DNA of 64,000 nucleotides from Monocercomonoides exilis (Eukaryota > Preaxostyla > Oxymonadida > Polymastigidae), in contig LSRY02000043.1 in assembly GCA_001643675.2 (NCBI GenBank), forward strand, positions 186,001 to 250,000, written 5' to 3'. The position numbers and the translations under genes were made by a program. The notes below the pieces were generated by a model. That model saw only the letters and a program-made list of their open reading frames with translations, made no database searches and was not told the DNA's origin. Positions within the stretch are counted from its first letter, which is position 1; the number at the start of each line of letters is the position of its first letter. This document shows, piece by piece, positions 49,219-62,305 of the stretch.

Positions 49219-51291
49219 TCCTGACAGCGATCAAGCAATTCTTCTAAAACAATCACTTTTTCTATATTTCTTGATATTTTTTAATTAATATGGGCATGTT
49301 GTTTTTTTATTTGCAGGCATATTTTTCTTTATCCCGATTTTATGAAATGAATGAGCTTTTGTTTTCGGGTGGCAGTATTGCTGCATTTTCTTTTTTGTTG
49401 GGTTTTGAGAAGATCTTTTGGCGATTGGCCTGATCTTTCTTGGAATGAATCCGCAGCGTTTTTCTTGCACAAACAATGAAACATTTTTATGACAAAGCTG
49501 GAAGCGTGACTCCATTTTGATGTGAAGTCATGCCATTTGATTGGAAGCATTATTTGTTCTTCTGCAAGCGCATTAGCAGACAAAACGATATAGATATTGA
49601 ATGAAGGATTTTGGAAAAAGGAAGAGGACAAAAAGGAAATGTTTAATCATTTTTGATTGTATTCAGTTTGCAATTATCTTTTGATCCTAATTTGAATTTT
49701 GTTTATTGTTGTGTTGCCAGCTTCAGAAACCTTGAACAGTTTTTCGAAAATGCGAAATGCCTGTGGTGTGATAAGCCGGAAAGAACATATTTTATTTAAT
49801 CGTGAAACTGGATCTATAGAAGGAATTTGCGGATTTTTTCACATGTTTTTGGACAGAAACAGATTTTATTTCAGGAGAAGATGAGAATTTTAAAAAAATT
49901 GATGAATGACAAAAATATAAATGAAAGAAGGAATCTTATTTGAAATGAGAGTGTATGCATTTCTTTTCTTGTGATGAAGTTTGAGAGAAAATTCATTAAT
50001 TTTTTTATTATTTATTCAACAGAGTTATCAATGAGCAATGGTCGAGGACTTTCATGCCTCTTTTTGCTTTGCTGTTTGGACAGATTGCTTTGGTGGAGGA
50101 TAACAAGAGATGGAAGATAGAAGAATTGGACCAAAGAGCTTGTTTGGAAGAAGAAAATGATCAGAGAAATGAGATGAACTTTTGATGAAGAAGGAAGAGA
50201 TGGAGATAGAGGTAAGACATTCTGAAGAAAAGTGAATTGAGACAGAATGGAATGAGATCAGAGGATGAGAGGAAATCATATTGAAAGCGAAAAAGAAGGA
50301 ACCAATTTGAGTGGATGAATCCGATGGATCGGTAGGAAGACTCTTCTTCATCCTCAATTTCAAAATTGCTCCATTTCATCTTCGCCTTCTCCTTCTTCGT
50401 TCTCTTCATTGGCATAACAACCTTCAAACACATCTCAAGCATATTTATCAGCTTCTTCATCGCCATTTTCACTTTTTTATAGAAAAAAGACTCAAATCCG
50501 TAATTCTCCACTTCCTCTGCTGCTGTTCAGCCGCTCTGCACACAAATTCATTCACAATTGTCTTGAGTGTTAGAGGTGAATCTTTCCTTTTTCAGATGAT
50601 GAACAAAGGAAAAGATGAAGTGATGTTGCAATCATTTTCTTCTCCTTCTTCTTTGTGGTTATCGTTGTCATCTGTTTCTATCTCATCTTCTTCCACTTCT
50701 TCTGCAGTTGACAACAGGCGTAGTAAAAGAGGGGTTAACAGGGAAATACTTCTATTGACTGGGATTCGATACATAGAAAGTTAAGGAAAGTGTGTATTGA
50801 TAAGAGAGTTGTTTATGTTGCGTATAAGTAGGACTGCTCTGTTTGGAAGTTGATTATTGGGAATGTGTGAGTATGATGGAGAAGGAGAAGTTGAAAGAGA
50901 GAGAGAGAGAAGGAGAGAAAAATCGGGTTCTAGAATATATTTGAATGATGTATTTTGGATAGCAGCAAGACTATGCACTCCAGCATTGTGACTCTTCTTC
51001 TTATCTGCCTAAGAGTTAATCGATTGCTGGTTTGCTTGTTCATTCATCTCAAGCCAGTCGATTACCTCCTCGAGATTGTTTGCCGTTGCTATCAAAGATA
51101 TTTTCAGGGAAAGATGTAAAAGTTGTGGTTCATTTTTTCTTCAGCTATTATTTTCTTGGACAAACAGCAAGATCAACTTCATCAACTGTTTTATATGCGC
51201 TTCTCCTTCTTTAACGTCTTCTGCCTCAACTCATATTCACACCATGTCCCTTAAAAAAATATTCCTCTTTTCTTTTTCGTCTTCGATGTAA
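49219..51291. other. 2-kb spacer with low-complexity fragments
   Basis: Short open frames on both strands (for example 50161..50511 and 50592..50784) are Lys/Glu- or Ser-rich and could be debris of coding sequence. None has a domain or a workable exon structure. I see nothing firm. Confidence 0.35.
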
Positions 51292-51445
<154 letters not shown>

Positions 51446-51506
51446 ATTAACTTCTTCAGAAGTTTCAGCCTTTTTATTTTCTGGTGCTTCTCTCTCTTAT
51501 TTAGCG

Positions 51507-51731
51507 ATGTCTGGGCAGAATGTGCTGCCATCCAGTTCGATGAGCAATCTGTCGCTGGACACGGGCGAAGGGAAAGTGCTGAGGAAAATCATTGCTTTCC
51601 AAGAAGAACGCATTTCTGCACTGACTCAGCAGACAAGACGGATGCTGGAAAAGGAAAGGCGCTCGCATGTGGAGGAAGAAAGAAGACGGAGAATGCAAAT
51701 TACAAATCAGACCTTGATGTTCTCAAAATGA
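51507..51731 (+). CDS. small coiled-coil protein, unrecognised
   Basis: An ATG at 51507 opens a 74-residue frame ending in TGA, with a Ser-rich start and a Glu/Arg-rich helix (about residues 22-66) likely to form a coiled coil. GC content and codon use differ sharply from the flanks, which supports coding. A splice-acceptor-like CTTATTTAG lies just before the ATG, so it may be the last exon of a longer gene whose intron contains the TG repeat. I could not find an upstream exon that joins in this frame. Confidence 0.5.
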   Translation: MSGQNVLPSSSMSNLSLDTGEGKVLRKIIAFQEERISALTQQTRRMLEKERRSHVEEERRRRMQITNQTLMFSK

Positions 51732-52062
51732 TGATAGTATTATTTAGTTAAAAAGTATTTTTAATTTGCAAAAACATTCTCTGCAATGTATTTTTTCACT
51801 CAATTTAAGTTTCAATTTTTAATTTAGATTTTTTTTAAATGAAATGTAAGTTACAGTGATACCAAATGAGTGTGAGACTTTTAAGGAATTTTCGCTAAAC
51901 TTTAAAAGAAACAAAAACGCAATATTCAAAATATTATCCCTCCGTTTTGAGAATAAAACATTTTTCAAATAAAAAAGAAAATAAAAAAATTTTTTAAATC
52001 CTTTTAATCAAAATTTCAAAATATAACTTACATGAATTACACATCAGATAGTCTTCGTTTCA
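51732..52062. other. spacer between convergent genes
   Basis: AT-rich 3' flanks of the small coiled-coil ORF and of the oxidase gene. Nothing else is seen. Confidence 0.45.
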
Positions 52063-55000
52063 CTAAATCACAAGTGGCTCAACATGAAATCGAGTTGAAG
52101 AGAAGTTGATTGAAGGGGAACGAAGAAGACTCTTTGCCTTGTTGATAATTGCTGGATCCCCACAAAAATAGACAGTTGTCTCAGCTGGAAAATCAATGAG
52201 TCTGAAAAATAAATAAATATATATATAATAAAAATATCCGATTCAAAAAAATAAATTTAAAGTCAATTCAAAAGTAATCTTAATAATAGGCATCAAACTT
52301 TTTAAGAATAGCCACATTTAATTCGCCTTCAAACACAAATCTTTTTCCATTCTTTGGAATCTGCATTAATATGTAACAAAAATAATTTTGAAGATGCAAA
52401 GAAAAAATTGAAAAATGAATACAAAATAAATCGAAATTGGCACACCCAAGATTTCATTGTTGGGTTTCTCAGAAACTCTACTTTTTCACCTGGATCGCTT
52501 ATCAAAAAGGCAAAGCGAATGCATGAAAGTGGATCCTGCATTGAAACATGAGATGTGCTGTTGGACTTTGAGGAGGAGGAGGAGGAGGAGGAAGAAGAAG
52601 AAGAAGAAGAAGAAGCTGTGAGAGATGGGCGATGAATACGGTTTGTGGCAGAACCGAAAAACGAAGAAGACGTGGCAGAGCGGTAAACGCGTGTTTTGGC
52701 AGCAGAAGAGCTGTTGTGGGAAGGCGAGGTTGAAGTGTGTGAAGAAGACAGAAGAGGTGTTGTGTCTGAGAAAGTCAAAGACGACGCTCCGATCGGATCG
52801 GAAAGGAGGGACTGCGACAAGGCTGCTGCAGTCGCAGGCGCATCTGAAATACACAGAACACACAAGCAACAATGCAGGAAAATTGAAATATGATATTGAA
52901 ATCATTCAATAATTCGTATACAATATTTATGAATCTATTTAAAATTTATGAAAAAAGCACACCATTATTCACAGCATATGCTGGAGAGATGTCAAGTTCT
53001 CGTGACGGATGCTCAATCTCCATGTTTTTGTCTGTTCCCTTCAAATCTCTTTCTGCATTCTCTTCGCTTGCCTCATCATCATCATCCTCCTCCTCTCCCC
53101 TTTCTTGTTCTACCTTGTTGATATAATCCTTCTCACTCATAATGTTCTTCTCATTTGCTTCAGCCTCTTCCTTTGAGCTCTTCTTCTGCCTTTTGTTCTT
53201 CCTTGTCTGCTTTCTCCTCTTCGACTCTGCTCCGCCATATGCTTCTTGATGCTTCAGGCCTTCCTCTCGCTCTTGTTCTGAATGGTCAAAGCGTGCCGAC
53301 TGATACTCGCTCCTCTCACTCCTCTCACTTCTATCGCTTCTGTCGCTCCACACTTCTCTGTATATCATCTTAGGCTCCTCTCTCTGTGTGTTGTCCTGAT
53401 TCGCGCCATACACAATCTCTGCTGCTTCCTCTGGCTGCGTCCCACTCCTCACGCCGTAGTTGGTCTGCAGTGTGTCGACGATGTGTTTGATCTCTGCTGG
53501 GAATATGATGTCTGTTGCAGAGCGCATCACATACAAAAACCTCAGCCTCCTCCTCAGACGCGACTCGCAGTAGAGATGATAGGCGTGCCGCAGAAGAGAG
53601 AGGAAAGGCGCAAAGCCAACACCAGTGAAGATAAACAGAGATTCCCCAGGCGACTCAAGATCTGGCGAGAAGTGACCGAACGGCCCTTCAAGCGAGACGC
53701 GTCGACCTACAAACACAAAAGAAAAATGAACAAATTATATTTTGAAATAAGAAGAGCCAATTTATTCGGGGGAAATTAAAAATAAATATTCAAAAAAGAA
53801 AAAAAAAACAATGAAAATCTATTTAAAAAAAAATACAATCAAAAAAAGACATCTGATTATATTCCTCTATTATTAGTGCCAAATCAAACTTCTCATGACT
53901 CTCTAATAATTCCTTTCATTCCTCTCCTTGTTATCACACCTTCCACTGCAAGATTCTCGAGATTGCTTGTAAACCTTCCTCTTCCTCTTCTGACGAGAAG
54001 CTGAATCGTCTCAGAGTTCGGTGCAGAAGCAATAGAAAACACGTTGGGCGAATCCCACAGGAAGCCTTCTTTGCCGTTGCTGCGTATCTTCTTCATTTGG
54101 AAGTTAACAATTTGCCCAGGCCATCTGCGTGAGGGGCGAAACTCATAGGGCAATGGATCTATATTGTATAATTAATAATTAATGATAAATAAAAAGGATT
54201 GAATATGAAAGTATTCATTATAGAGATTAAGTAATTAATAAAATGAATATAAATGTAAATTCAATAGCATTGAAAGAAAAGTGTGATATTGCAATGCATA
54301 CAAAAGTTATCTGTTGTTCGCTGAGAGCCAGCCTCTTCAAACGAGCCATCATCTCTGATTCTTCCATTGTATCTAAGCTCAATGCAATATGTCCTTTCAG
54401 ACACCCAATACGCACTTTCTATGATCCAGTTTTTGATGACAAATAGCTGTCTCAATAGCTTGTAAATGCGATAGGCAATCCCCAGAAATCCAAGTATTGT
54501 TAAATACAGAACAGTTATAAAGTGAATCTTTGGAAACTTCGCCCTGCTATCCTTCAAAATGAATATTTTTTTGTTCCAGCTTGGTTCCACAAGACCAAAC
54601 GAATACCTGTAAAAAGAATAAGACACAAATAGCATGAGTCACGTTTAATGCAAATATCAAAATTCGTGATTTAATTTTCAAAAAAAATTTAATCATTCAA
54701 ACCCATATGAATATAAAATTGTGTGAAACGATATCCAAATGTATCCAACGTAAAACAAAAAGTGAAATGTTCTCCAGATTCTCCAAGGTATGCAGCCTTT
54801 TTTCCTCGGAAGTCGACGAAACAAAGTGATTATGACTCCAATAACAATAAGAACGACACCCCAGCGAGCCAGAAAATGATACCACACTTTATCATAAAAA
54901 ACAGTTTCAAGGCAATATTGTTTTTGGTTTGAGCAATAATCCGTTAAAAACATGAATATTACATGCAGAATAACAAAAAGAAGCATCAATGAAGTTGCCT

Positions 55001-55406
55001 TAAAAGGAAAATTATCGTTATACAAATGGGTAAAAAATTTTTCAATTAAAAATAGTGCGGCTAACATATTTATGAATTGCAATTAACGTTGGAAGTCCAA
55101 TGGCTCTTTCAAGGAGAGGGAATTTTGAACCAGATACAACAAGGAAAGTCAAACACTGTTAAAAAAAAAAATACACATTAATATATGAACTTTTAAAATC
55201 CATACAAAGTACGCAAGTAGTGCAAAAAAATGATTTGCTTCATCGATTAATATTTGATTAATCTCGCGAAAAAAAATAAATACGGTCATAACAATTGGAG
55301 CAAGGAATAGAAGAACTGATATAATCCCACAAAGCGTATGACGGAAAAACCAGCTTGACTTTTTTGTTTTCACATGTTTATTCATCTCATTTGATGAATG
55401 AGACAT
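52063..55406 (-). CDS. ferric reductase / NADPH oxidase (NOX-type) transmembrane flavocytochrome
   Basis: Nine exons join in phase: 55406..55206, 55155..55066, 54998..54703, 54606..54302, 54158..53940, 53706..52963, 52843..52446, 52360..52299, 52201..52063. They encode 817 residues ending in TAG. About six transmembrane helices occupy residues 20-240. The bis-heme ligands are in place: H95-x13-H109 and H176-x12-H189, the spacing of gp91phox and FRE reductases. An FAD-binding barrel follows with F-S-I-A-S (HPF-T-I-A-S equivalent), then G-P-F-G, G-V-G-F-A-P and a C-terminal C-G-D-P of the NAD(P)H-binding domain. A Ser/Glu/Arg-rich insertion of about 250 residues splits the NAD domain. The enzyme would move electrons from NAD(P)H across a membrane to Fe3+ or O2. 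No EF-hands are present, so a ferric reductase is slightly favoured over a calcium-controlled NOX. Confidence 0.9.
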
Positions 55407-55474
55407 TATATTTATCTATCAAATGAAAACAATGAATTTATTAAGGTTTATCCCAATATATTTTAATAACTAAT
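55407..55474. promoter_or_regulatory. 68-bp divergent promoter, NOX / FAM177-like
   Basis: Only 68 bp separate the two start codons, which point apart. Both genes' core promoters and 5' leaders must fit in this AT-rich spacer or extend into the opposite gene. No TATA or initiator element can be assigned with confidence. Confidence 0.5.
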
Positions 55475-56048
55475 ATGGATGAAAAAACGGAGATTCAACC
55501 GGAAATCGCACTTGAAGAAAATCAACAAAAAGGGTTTTGGTCTAAGTTTTGGGATAAAACAAAAATTTTTGGAAAAAAGACCTTACATGGTATGAAACTA
55601 TTTGTTTCATTGAAGTTGAAAAAAATATGATGTGTTTTTTTCGTTCAGTCATAGATGTTACCGGACTATGGCTCGCTGATTTTTTGGGGATAACTGGGCC
55701 TCGATATGGAGACATAGATTCTATATATCATATCCGTTTAGCAGAAGTTTGTGAATATTGTTATTTATCAATTGAACTCTCCTAATTTAGCAACGCGAAA
55801 GAGAGAGAAGGCAAAAAGAAGTTGAAGATGCTATGCTTCCAGCTGGTTATGTGCCAACTGAAGTTCCATCTATTAACACTTTAATGACGGGACTTCTTGA
55901 AAAAGACAAAGTTGAAGATGATGTTGTAAAGAAAGACGCAGACAATTTCATGGGAGATAACGAAACGAGTGAACCGTTGCCAGTTATTGATAATTCAAAT
56001 TCTGAGCTCATAGGAGACTATGAAGCTCATTCAAAAATGAATGAATAG
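55475..56048 (+). CDS. FAM177-family protein
   Basis: Three exons (55475..55589, 55649..55746, 55791..56048) are separated by introns of 59 and 44 nt and give 156 residues ending in TAG. The core L-W-x-A-D-F-L-G-I-T-G-P-R-Y, then Y-x-x-R, then a run of charged residues, matches the signature of the FAM177 family (L-G-I-x-x-P-K-Y-x-x-x-I-D-E-Y-Y-R in animals). The tail is acidic and disordered. FAM177A1 in animals is linked to the Golgi, but its biochemical role is poorly known, so no function is assigned here. A short amphipathic stretch (F-W-S-K-F-W) precedes the core. Confidence 0.75.
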
Positions 56049-56213
56049 AATTTGGACAAAAAATTTTTTTAGATTTTTCAAAGCATTTCATTGTAGGTTT
56101 GATTTCCATATCATCATTTTTTTTTTTTGAATCAATTACAACATAAATAAATTTTAATTTTATATCGCGGATCAACATGAAAAATTGAAATGTTATTCAA
56201 AATTTCTCTCACA

Positions 56214-59200
56214 TTAGATACAACGATAGCGTGACTCGAGTACAGCTTTTGCTTTGAAGAAGTTGGAGCAGAGAGATCCTGTCACAGCCCAAACGCCTTG
56301 AGCATCTCGTTCCAAATGAGTTGTCTTCCCGACGTTGATCCTTCCCGATGATAGAACTGCAGGAAGCCCTGCTTCCTGGAGCTCAGAGAGTAGCTGCCTT
56401 GCCGTCAGTGGTTTGTCGTATCCAAGAAGCAGAGGAGCCGACGAGTCTTCTGCAAGCGAAGATAGCGTCCGTGGTGCTGCAGCCCTGCGATGAGGAGCAT
56501 GTGCGCGTGAATGCTCGATTGACTCCTTCAATGCGACCAGCTGTGCCTTCCACTGGTCAACGTCTATTTCTGTCAGCTGGGCGTCTCTGCTCAATATGTC
56601 TTCGAATGTGAGTGGCTGCCCAACAATCCTGTCCATCGTGCCAAAGATGCAGCGTGCGCTGTACCTCTCCTTTGGATGCTTCAGGAGGAATGCACCGTGC
56701 AGCGTCTCTGTTGTTGAAGGGATTGAAGTGGGTATCAATTCAGCTGCCAATTTGGCATCTCTTATTCCTCTCTCAGACTCCACCCAACTGCGAAGACGAG
56801 TCACTCGTGTCTTGCCATCATCAAGCACAGCAAACGACAGTGGTGCGATGGCTCTTGTGGAGAGGAGGAGTGAAAGACGGGGAAGTGTGGGGCGGATGGG
56901 AATGGGAAAGAGGATGGACGAAGGATATGAGGAATAAGAGGAAGAGGAAGAATGTGACGTGTTATTTGATGAAGAATCTGTGAGTTGATGTGAAGTGGAA
57001 GGTGTTTCTGGAGATGGAAGTGATGGAAGTGAAGATGGTTGCGGATTTGGAGGAAGGGAAGAAGAATAAGCTACTGTTATGCATGAATGTGCAGCAAGAG
57101 TGTGTGTGAAGTGAGCAAAGAGGAGTGCAGCAGAAGGGTTTATTGAGACAGATGTGTACTTGCGACTCATCAGCAGCGCCATCAGAAGCTCATTGCAATC
57201 ATTCTCGTCATTGTCTTCATCTGCACTGATAGTGGAAGTGGTGCTGTGAGCATGCAGCTTTCGCTCCCGTTCAGCCATCTGCTGCATTCTTTGGAGAGAA
57301 TAAGAGGAAGCACCAAGCAAACTTCGGTACACTCTGAATTCGTCCAAAGCAGGTGTTGAAAGCGAAGGCGAGAGAATATAGCGATGAAATGCAGGGCGAT
57401 AGATAAAGCGATATTTCGTGGAATTGACGAGGGAGTGGACAATTGGATTGTTCAAAGCAGTTGATCCGCTTTTTTTGTTGACAAGTTGAGCTTTCTGCTC
57501 AATTTCCATTTGATTCGCATTCGAATCAGCATCGTCCTTCATTTTATTCAGATCAGCTGCATCATCAAATCCCTCCTTTCTTTCATCTTTCCCGCCAAGC
57601 AGCACAACCTGCCGCGGGTGCAGTGCCTCGATGAACCGAGTGATCTCAGCCTGTGTTGAGATGCCCTCAAACGGCACAACCACAAACGAGCACCTCACAA
57701 CGGCTGACACTGTTGACGTGTGGATCTCCCATGGGATATCTTCCGCCTCAAACATCAGCTCAATCGCACCGAGTGTCAGCGGGTGGATGGATGCTGGAAG
57801 CGTCTGATGGCGTGCAATACGCGCTGGTAGAGCGAATGTGGAAGAAGACAGCTTCTGGTTCCGCATCATCAGCATCGTGCTGAATGTCGCAAGCGCCGCG
57901 AAATCTCCGCTTGTGTGCGCAGGTTTGTTGAGCATCGTGCGCAGTCTCCTTTCTCTCCGCACGGCTGCTCTCAGCTCTGGATCCATCTCCATCGCCTCTT
58001 CATCGTCTCTCTGCTTCATCAGGCCGCCACTGCCTGATGCCTCTCGCGATGCAGCTGCTCCTCCTGCGCCTTGTTTGCTGGCAGAACGCCGTGACAGCTC
58101 TTCCTCGCTGATACACACTGGAAGGAGGATGGGCACTTTCAGGTATGACCGCTTCCCTTCTTTCTCCACCAGACGCACTTCGATTGCTCCGTAGCTGTCG
58201 AAGGCTACTGGCGGCTGTTCGTGATACGCAAACATCGGCTGAAGTGCTCTAAAAATAAATTATTTGGAATATTTTTTGTGAAACATTTCAATTGAAATAA
58301 TATGAGAATATATTTTTTTTCAAATTGTTAAGGAAGAATACAAATAAAAAATGATTAATCAACAAATTATCTAACTAACAAAATGCACACTTTTCTTTGA
58401 GTACTCTGAGATGCGCCAAGCTGCGCCCGAAAACAAGCACGTCTCGTTTCATTTCGTCCTCTGCCGAAAGCTGCTTCTGTTGAATAAAATGCATCTCGTC
58501 TTCAGATTCTTCATCTGACGAATCATCTGCTTTCTCGTCTTCTTCCTCTTCTTTCTCGTCTTTTTCTTCCTTTTCGTCTTTTTCATCTTTATCCTCCTTC
58601 TCTTCTTTCTCTTCTTTTGTTGCTTCTCCTTCATTTCCAGAATGTTGTTCATTTGTCGCATTCTTCATTCGCTTTGTGCTTCCCTCCAACAACCGCTCTT
58701 CCTCATCCATCTGTTTCTCTTTGGTTTCATCGTCTTCATCTGAACTGTCAGACAATTGAGAATGTGCATTTTCTTCTCTTCCTCTTTTCTTCTTCTTCAG
58801 CTCTTCGTCTTCAATACCAGCCTCAATCTTCACTTTGTCTTTGCTCTCATCATTTTGTTCTGAGTGCAATGTTCGTGTTTGTTTTTCTTTCTCTCTTTCT
58901 TTCTCTTTCTCTTTCTCTTCTTTCTCCTTCAGCAAACGCTCAGCTTTTTCTCTCCTCCACTTCTCCGCCTCATTTCCAACAAGAAGCACTCTCTGCGTCT
59001 GCCTCAACTCAACACTTCCAGAGCTCAGCTCTCCATCTGCTGACTGCTGTAGCCGTGATGTTGGTGGGGATATAAACACGGAAGGAACAAATGCCTGTTT
59101 TTTCGCTTCATCAGGCTCCATTGCAATGCCAGCTTCTTCCTCTTTCTTCTCATCTATCTCCATTTGTCCTGTTACACTTGTATCAGTCCCAACATCTGCC

Positions 59201-61093
59201 TCTGAAGATGACTTAGTCACACTGCATCGGAATGAGTTAATACCTTCCCTCAGGCCAAATCGCTCAATAAACATCACTGTGTTCAGAGGAGAGGAGCACC
59301 ATTGGAGGAAGATGTCGCGAGTAATGCCTGGTTTGAAGAACGATGATGAAGGGGCAAACAGACACACGGGACGAGGCAAGGCTTCAACCTCAGACATCGT
59401 GTGGATGAGGTGGATGTGCCTGAAATCGCGAAAATAAACAAGTTGAAAAAAAAAAATTGTTATTTAAACAATAATAATTATAAGTAATAAATAGAATAAA
59501 AAGAGCAAACGAGAATGATCCTGGTTGAGCCTTCTGAGTGAAGAACTGGTCTTTCACTGAATATGACATCCATCCACTCAGAGTGGAAAGCAGTGAATGT
59601 GCATAGGCAGCCAATGGATGCAGCAGTGCTATGCTGAATTGAGGCGGCAAACGAGAGCCAGAAAAAGATTGAGCTGATGATGATGCAGCTGATGATGATC
59701 CAAAGGAAGTTTGTGATTGGAATCCTGCTCTCTGGTTCTTTTGTTCTTCTGCATTGTCTCTTGCGCCTGCTGGGTGATGTCTTGCCAACCGCTTTGCTGC
59801 TTTTTCCACTTCGCTGTCGAGTAACGTCATGCACTCAAAAGCTCGCCCACTGAGAGGAGTTGGTATAAGCACGTTTCCTCCGCGATTCAAAACGGCACAC
59901 ACAGCATCTGCAGGAATTGGATAAGACAAAAAGTTATTGCATGAATGACAAATTTTTCAAAATTATTCAGAAAACGGAAAGATTAAAATCAAGAACAATA
60001 TAAGTCATAAAAATAGATATGTGTATAAAGGATAATATAGAATAAACTCAAACCGATAAATAGTTTATGATCATCGGCGCCTTGCTTTTTATGAGAATGA
60101 GTCAAATTCGATCGACTTTTTCCTGATGGAATTGAATCAATTGCATCTGATTGATCACTTGTTGGGTTAGTAACTATTGGCATGAATAATTTAGTTATCT
60201 GATTCCATTCTTTTTGACTGTTCTTAGCATTAGCAGTGCTTTCTTTTCCTGATTTTCCCTGAATAAAATCTTCTTCGTTGTGTATCATTGTCATAAACAA
60301 ATGAACGCCTCTTTCACTCCTCTCGTCACTGTTCGAGCTACTCTGCCATTCACCCCATCCACCAACTTGGCTCAGTGGAGCTGAGTCGATCAACATTTCT
60401 GATCTGTGATTAAAAAATGGAGCATAAACCATTTTGTCTTTTCCATCAATTAAAAACTCCCAAAGGATTGAGCCAATTGTTCTACCAGCAATTCGAGGAG
60501 TTATATGCAAGCCTTGAAGCGAGAAAAGAGGCGAGTCATAAGGGATTCCAGATGGTGTTGGAGTCGATACCACCGAGAATGCCTTCACATGGAATTGTTC
60601 TCCAAGAATTACGTCTTGATGAAATGCATATATTTTATGTATATCGTTCAAAGAAAATGGAAGCTTTGCTCCATTTTGTTTTCCTGTCAAAAATATGTCA
60701 TATAAATTAAGCTCTAATAGTCTCCAAGTTGCTAAAGGACAAAAGAATGGTGCTTCGCATTTTAGATGTGAATACAAATATGGAAGTCCACCTCCAAATG
60801 CAATTGAAGGTGAAGATACCAAAACGGCATCAATTCTCCCCCCATTGAAAACATATCTTTGATGAAACAAAACAATTTTTATTTTTAGAAGTTAAACATA
60901 ACAAAATAATTCTATAATATTGATGAAATATTACAAACTTTTCAAGTGGCTCCATAATTCTAACATCTAATGCTTCTCCAAGACCGCAATCAAGAAGTAT
61001 TGTGAATCCATCTATACGGAGAAGTGTGCAATATGCAGTCCAATCAACATGATATATTGGAATGACAATTTTTTCTCTTATAAAGCAATCCAT
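56214..61093 (-). CDS. CPSF2: CPSF2 (CPSF100), mRNA 3'-end cleavage and polyadenylation factor
   Basis: Five exons (61093..60939, 60856..60054, 59907..59511, 59419..58391, 58248..56214) join in phase and give 1,472 residues ending in TAA, about twice the animal length. The order is a metallo-beta-lactamase fold starting with L-L-R-I-D-G-F-T-I-L-L-D-C-G, then I-D-A-V-L-V-S-S, G-G-L-P-Y, I-A-G-R-T-I-G-S-I-L-W and F-N-H-R; a beta-CASP part with G-G-N-V-L-I-P and D-I-F-L-Q-W-C; a long acidic Glu/Lys/Asp linker (residues ~550-780); and the CPSF100 C-terminal domain (H-P-R-Q-V-V-L-L-G-G, later L-L-x-E-L-Q-E-A-G-L and C-S-N-F-F). The HxHxDH zinc motif is absent (S-S-P-S-I-A-F), as expected for the inactive partner of CPSF73. 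It works in the nuclear pre-mRNA cleavage complex. Confidence 0.92.
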
Positions 61094-61337
61094 GATGGCT
61101 AAAGAAAATAAAATAATTAAATTAATACAATTATAAACATTTTAAAAAATAAATTAAATCTTAAACATTCACAGGTATGCTTTTATAAAAGAAATAAGTA
61201 TTGTTGATCTTTTTCCCATTCTATGTTTTTCTCTTTTCGAGATAATAACAAAAAGACTATATCATCATCTTTTGTATAAAAACAGCATGTGCAAAAAACA
61301 TTGGCTTCTTTTTTAATGGAATCATGATCTTAATTAT
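61094..61337. promoter_or_regulatory. divergent spacer, CPSF2 / AlaX
   Basis: 244 bp of AT-rich sequence separate two start codons pointing apart. It must carry both promoters. No specific element is assigned. Confidence 0.45.
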
Positions 61338-62305
61338 ATGGCTTATCCTCAATCAGAAGCAATTGCTCCAACAATTCTCAGATATCATTTAGATGCGAAA
61401 TTGCATGGAGAAGCTGTTTTGCTTGCCTTTACAAAAATTATTGAGCCTAAAGAATGCTATTCAATTATTATGAATGAAACGTTATTTCATGCGCAAGGTG
61501 GTGGTCAACCAAGTGACGTTGGACATATCTTTATAAAAAATGCATCTAAAAGCGATAAGGGTTGCACAATGATTAAATTTAATGTGGAAAAAGTTGTTTT
61601 CGACAGGGAGTCACAAGTTGTTTCTCATTTCGGTTCAATTGAAAAAAGTGATGAAGATTCTCTCAAACTTATCGCTCCTGGGCTTCAGTGCGAAATGCAC
61701 GTTGACAGTTCTTATCGACTCTTAAATTCAGCTATTCATACTGCAGGTCATCTTATTGACAATATAGTTGAAAAGGCTGGTCTTACACTTCTACCAACGA
61801 AAGGTTATCACTTTCCTGATGGGCCATACGTCGAGTATGATGGTTCCATCGATGAAAATACGAAAAAAGATATTATTCCTGTTCTTCAACACATTTCAGA
61901 CGATTATCTTTCGAAAGATATTCCTGTTATAATTGTTTGTATTGTATTCGAATTTATATTCTTATCAATTTTTGTAGACAATGAAAAAAGTATCATCACT
62001 GGAAGACATAAAATCTCTTGTTCCGCCTCATCTTTCTCCAGATTCAGAATTGAGATGTGTTTCAATTGATGGGAAAATGTGCCCATGCGGAGGAACACAT
62101 TTACGCACAATAAAACAAATGAAAAAGGTTTGTTAAGCTTCTTATTTACATTATTTTTGAAAATTGAATATTTTCTTTAAATTTTCAGGTGACAATTAAA
62201 AAGATAACTTCAAAAAAGAAAGTTGTTAGGGTTTGTTATTCTGTTGAGTTATCGGATGAACAGCCTCCAGAAAATGAATTATGCGCTCCGGTTATTATGG
62301 AGTAA
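61338..62305 (+). CDS. AlaX / AARSD1-type alanyl-tRNA editing protein
   Basis: Three exons (61338..61934, 61978..62127, 62189..62305) are separated by introns of 43 and 61 nt and give 287 residues ending in TAA. The N-terminal part has F-H-A-Q-G-G-G-Q-P-S-D-V-G, the conserved beta-barrel loop of AlaRS-like editing proteins. The zinc-binding editing site follows, H-T-A-G-H (HxxxH) and, after the first splice, C-P-C-G-G-T-H (CxxxH). These proteins hydrolyse Ser or Gly wrongly attached to tRNA-Ala, guarding translation fidelity. No aminoacylation domain is attached, so it acts in trans. The C-terminal tail is Lys-rich. Its start is back to back with CPSF2. Confidence 0.92.
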
